Positions 61,889 to 64,000 of a DNA stretch of 64,000 nt are shown here, piece after piece. The stretch's first letter is position 1, and the number at the start of each line of letters is the position of its first letter. The position numbers were made by a program, and so were the translations under genes. The stretch is from Perlabentimonas sp034003245 (GTDB taxonomy: Bacteria; Bacteroidota; Bacteroidia; Bacteroidales; Tenuifilaceae): contig JAVEYY010000002.1 in the NCBI GenBank assembly GCA_034003245.1, positions 145,466-209,465 on the forward strand, read 5' to 3'. The notes below the pieces were generated by a model. The model ran no database searches and had not been told where the DNA came from. It saw nothing but the letters and a program-made list of their open reading frames with translations.

Positions 61889-62260
61889 TTATTGGTTTAG
61901 GTAATTTGTTATTTTAGTTTTAAGAACTCCTGTGTTAAGGGGTTTATTCAGGTACTCCACTGCTCCCAGCTCCTGTACCCGCCGTATGCTCTCCCCATCC
62001 GATTTGGCCGATAATACAATTACAGGGACATCACTCCCCAGCTCTCTTTTCTTGGCCAGAAACTCAAACCCATCCATCCCCGGCAGCATCAGGTCGAGGA
62101 TTACCAGCTTAATCGTGCTATCGGTGGCTAGCGTCTCAAGGCCATTATCGGCTCTGCTGCATGTTTGTGTATCGTAGCCCCAGCTGCTCACCAGCGATTC
62201 CACCAGTATCTGGTTAAAGTACGAGTCCTCGATAATCAGTATTTTGGCGATTGGGTTCAT
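61889..62260 (-). CDS. Single-domain response regulator (CheY-like)
   Basis: The 123-residue receiver has the acidic pair ED at 11-12, Asp56 (VILDLMLPGMDG), the switch at VLSAKSDG and Lys in YLNKPLN. It has no output domain. It is co-oriented with the chemoreceptor 42 bases downstream and probably shares its transcript, so it may act as CheY or as a phosphate sink. Confidence 0.93.
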   Translation of the reverse strand: MNPIAKILIIEDSYFNQILVESLVSSWGYDTQTCSRADNGLETLATDSTIKLVILDLMLPGMDGFEFLAKKRELGSDVPVIVLSAKSDGESIRRVQELGAVEYLNKPLNTGVLKTKITNYLNQ

Positions 62261-62608
62261 GCTTCATTTTTTCTAGTACAAAGCTAATCCCTCTTAGCCC
62301 CCAATAAAAGAGTGCTACCACCTGTTTGAAAAAATAGGGTATAATCACCCTACCCATTATCCTCACAAAAACCAATGTAGTTAAGGGATTCAGAAAAGAT
62401 CGATCTCATCACATAACCTGAAGTAAGGCCATATCTAAACCCTTATAGGGTAAAAACCCCTAACGCCAATCCCGTTTTCGTGAGTTTTTTGCCAAATCCA
62501 TTAGGTGTTTTCCGCAATCATCGCCCATGCATTTTTACATTTTACATTTCTTTAAGTTATAAACACAGAGATGCAGAGTCGAAAAGTCAAAAACATGCCC
62601 AGAGCAGT

Positions 62609-62668
62609 TCGACAAGTGGTACACTGAGCCAGCCGAAGTGCTCACTGACCACTTGCCGAAGGGTCGAA
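62609..62668. repeat. REP-like imperfect palindrome
   Basis: TTCGAC and GTCGAA bound a structure whose inner arms are AAGTGGT (62614-62620) and ACCACTT (62648-62654), with CACTGAG facing CTCACTG. Similar TTCGACAAG...CTCAGTG palindromes occur in several copies in many Bacteroidota genomes, as far as I remember. Confidence 0.55.
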
Positions 62669-62717
62669 AGTCAGAAGGCGATTAGCAAAGGTCATTAACC
62701 GTTACCGCCCAACATTC

Positions 62718-62829
62718 ACCAACCACCCAACCACCCAATCATCCAATCATCCAATCACCCAACCACCCAATCACCCAACCACCCAATCACCCAATCATCC
62801 AATCAACCAACCACCCAATCAACTAATCA
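62718..62829. repeat. Octanucleotide tandem array YCCAAYCA, 14 units
   Basis: Fourteen eight-base units in perfect register. Most read CCCAATCA, CCCAACCA or TCCAATCA; the first, twelfth and fourteenth start with A. The array ends 96 bases before the porin start codon and 55 bases before its -7 box. Confidence 0.95.
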
Positions 62830-62884
62830 ACCCTCAACTAACAAATACCAACTTTTAGGGATTTCCTGCTATTTAGAATCAGTT

Positions 62885-62892
62885 TAAATTTG
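62885..62892 (+). promoter_or_regulatory. Likely -7 box of the porin gene
   Basis: TAAATTTG matches the Bacteroidota -7 consensus and lies 33 bases before the start codon. At the -33 position only TTTC (62862-62865) is found. Confidence 0.45.
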
Positions 62893-62925
62893 CGCCCACT
62901 TAATAACCAATAATTCCTAAGTAAA

Positions 62926-64000
62926 ATGATCAGAAAATTCCTTTTATCCGCACTTGTACTCTACAGTGCATTCGCTTTAGCCCAGCCTAACGACAGCATT
63001 CCCAACCTCTATAAAAATATTGCCGACAACCTATTGCAGCAAGACAGTAAGCTCGAGATAGGTGGTTATGGCGAGGTTCATTACCACCAGCCATTGGATT
63101 CCAGTATGCGCAGCAATGGCAAACTCGATGTGCATAGGGTGGTAATGCTTTTTGGCTATAACTTCAACGAAAAGGTGCAATTCGTTACCGAACTCGAATT
63201 TGAGCACGTTCAGGAGGTTTACGTCGAGCAGGCGTTTCTTCAGTACAAGCTCAACCGGTACATCAATTTTAGGGGTGGACTTCTGCTGATTCCAATGGGT
63301 ATTATCAACGAGTACCACGAGCCTACCACCTTCAACGGTGTTGAACGTCCCCTTATCGACAATACCATTGCTCCCACAACATGGCGCGAGATTGGCTTTG
63401 GGGTATCGGGTAACATCCTCCCAGCCTCCCTCAAGTACCAGGCATACGTGGTTAATGGTTTTAACGGGTACGATGGCTCACCAAAGCTTAATGGCCGATC
63501 CGGCCTGCGCAGCGGGCGCCAGAAAGGGGCCGAATCGTACATCAGCGCGCCTAACTTCTCCGGTAAAATTGAATACTACGGATTGCGCGGCTTAAACGTA
63601 GGCGTTTCGGGATACCTCGGTAAAACCCAATCTACCTTATACCATGGCGTAAGTAATACCGATCCTATCGCATTGGAACTGGCCGATTCATCATCTGTGG
63701 GCCTTGCCATGATTGGCGTCGATGCCCGGTATTCAATCCGAGGGCTACAGCTTCGAGGTCAACTTTACCATATCAGCCTCTCCAACACCGAGCAGTACAA
63801 CCAGTTTACGGCAAATACCAGTGGAGTTCCCAACGATTTGGGCAGCGCTATGGTAGGGTACTATATCGAGGCAGGCTACAATATCCTTAGGCCATTTACC
63901 GCCCAAACCCAGCTGATCCCATTTGTGCGCTACGAGTTCCTCAACACGCACAGCGCCGTAGATGCCGGAATGACCCAAAATCCTAAGTACGAAAAATCAG
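62926..64000 (+). CDS. Outer-membrane porin, N-terminal 358 codons (cut by window edge)
   Basis: From ATG 62926 the protein begins with a signal peptide (MIRKFLLSALVLYSAFALAQ), then a short linker and GGYGEVHYHQP, the first strand of a phosphate-selective porin O/P-like barrel. Repeated strands follow, with typical porin segments EHVQEVYVEQAFLQYKL, NFRGGLLLIPMGIINEYHEP, NTIAPTTWREIGFGVSG and ALVGYYIEAGYNIL-like. The last codons run off the window. It should be a channel in the outer membrane; the solute is unknown. Divergent from the chemotaxis genes. Confidence 0.88.
   Translation, partial: MIRKFLLSALVLYSAFALAQPNDSIPNLYKNIADNLLQQDSKLEIGGYGEVHYHQPLDSSMRSNGKLDVHRVVMLFGYNFNEKVQFVTELEFEHVQEVYVEQAFLQYKLNRYINFRGGLLLIPMGIINEYHEPTTFNGVERPLIDNTIAPTTWREIGFGVSGNILPASLKYQAYVVNGFNGYDGSPKLNGRSGLRSGRQKGAESYISAPNFSGKIEYYGLRGLNVGVSGYLGKTQSTLYHGVSNTDPIALELADSSSVGLAMIGVDARYSIRGLQLRGQLYHISLSNTEQYNQFTANTSGVPNDLGSAMVGYYIEAGYNILRPFTAQTQLIPFVRYEFLNTHSAVDAGMTQNPKYEKS

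Larger units (their letters stand above)
62261..62925. other. Divergent gap with repeats between receiver and porin genes
   Basis: The 665 bases between divergent genes hold an imperfect palindrome (62609-62668), an octanucleotide array (62718-62829) and a -7 box (62885-62892). The word AAACACAGAGATGCAGAG near 62560 repeats the CACAGAG style of the array at 59683 in reverse complement. No gene is supported. Confidence 0.6.

Noticed and set aside
61871..61890. AAGATC/GATCTT hairpin between the receiver gene and the chemoreceptor gene
   Set aside because: Six pairs only, followed by A rather than T on the minus strand, so it is unlikely to end transcription between the two genes.
62718..62829. 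CRISPR array
   Set aside because: The units are only eight bases long, follow each other without spacers, and no cas gene is present. The same holds for the arrays at 58246, 59625 and 59683.

Overview
The window looks like chromosomal DNA of a free-living member of the Bacteroidota, most likely Bacteroidales or Marinilabiliales; I cannot name the genus. The reasons are a peptidase with a type IX secretion C-terminal sorting domain, several promoters of the Bacteroidota type (TTTG or TTG, 19 to 21 bases, TAnnTTTG), few Shine-Dalgarno sites, a long urocanate hydratase and many multi-PAS hybrid kinases. No rRNA, tRNA, CRISPR array, phage or transposase gene was seen.

Region 1 (1-32.3 kb) is mostly housekeeping. 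It holds the start of glutamate dehydrogenase, a receiver-like/PEP-binding fusion in a row with a small beta-barrel protein and an apparently inactivated alkaline phosphatase-family protein, a secreted M14 carboxypeptidase, YchF, a small membrane protein with an XRE regulator, a MerR / Nif3 / zinc-ribbon row, a secreted beta-propeller, three cell-wall peptidases, AlaRS, a TlpA-like lipoprotein, MeaB, a TPR-SpoIIE phosphatase, a zinc/manganese ABC importer, lipoamide dehydrogenase, an Ohr-Gpx peroxide defence pair behind twin operator-like palindromes, and a LemA-TPM-TPM set.

Region 2 (32.4-57.7 kb) starts with urocanate hydratase and then becomes a plus-strand block of sensory genes: a LytS-type hybrid kinase, a four-PAS kinase, a CheB-CheR-PAS fusion, a 3334-residue hybrid kinase with 21 PAS domains and one GAF domain, another multi-PAS kinase, and a receiver-PAS-LuxR regulator. 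A terminator-like hairpin after the four-PAS kinase (40707), a promoter at 40858 and a hairpin at 57698 suggest that cheBR, the giant kinase, the next kinase and the LuxR regulator form one transcription unit of about 16.8 kb. This is the strongest candidate for an undescribed signalling system in the window.

Region 3 (57.6-62.3 kb) lies on the minus strand and carries a receiver, a chemoreceptor with a periplasmic CZB-type zinc domain, CheW and a second receiver. No cheA is present. The gaps hold 7- and 8-base tandem arrays, an 18-base perfect inverted repeat and other hairpins. The window ends in the first part of an outer-membrane porin gene preceded by a 14-copy octanucleotide array.
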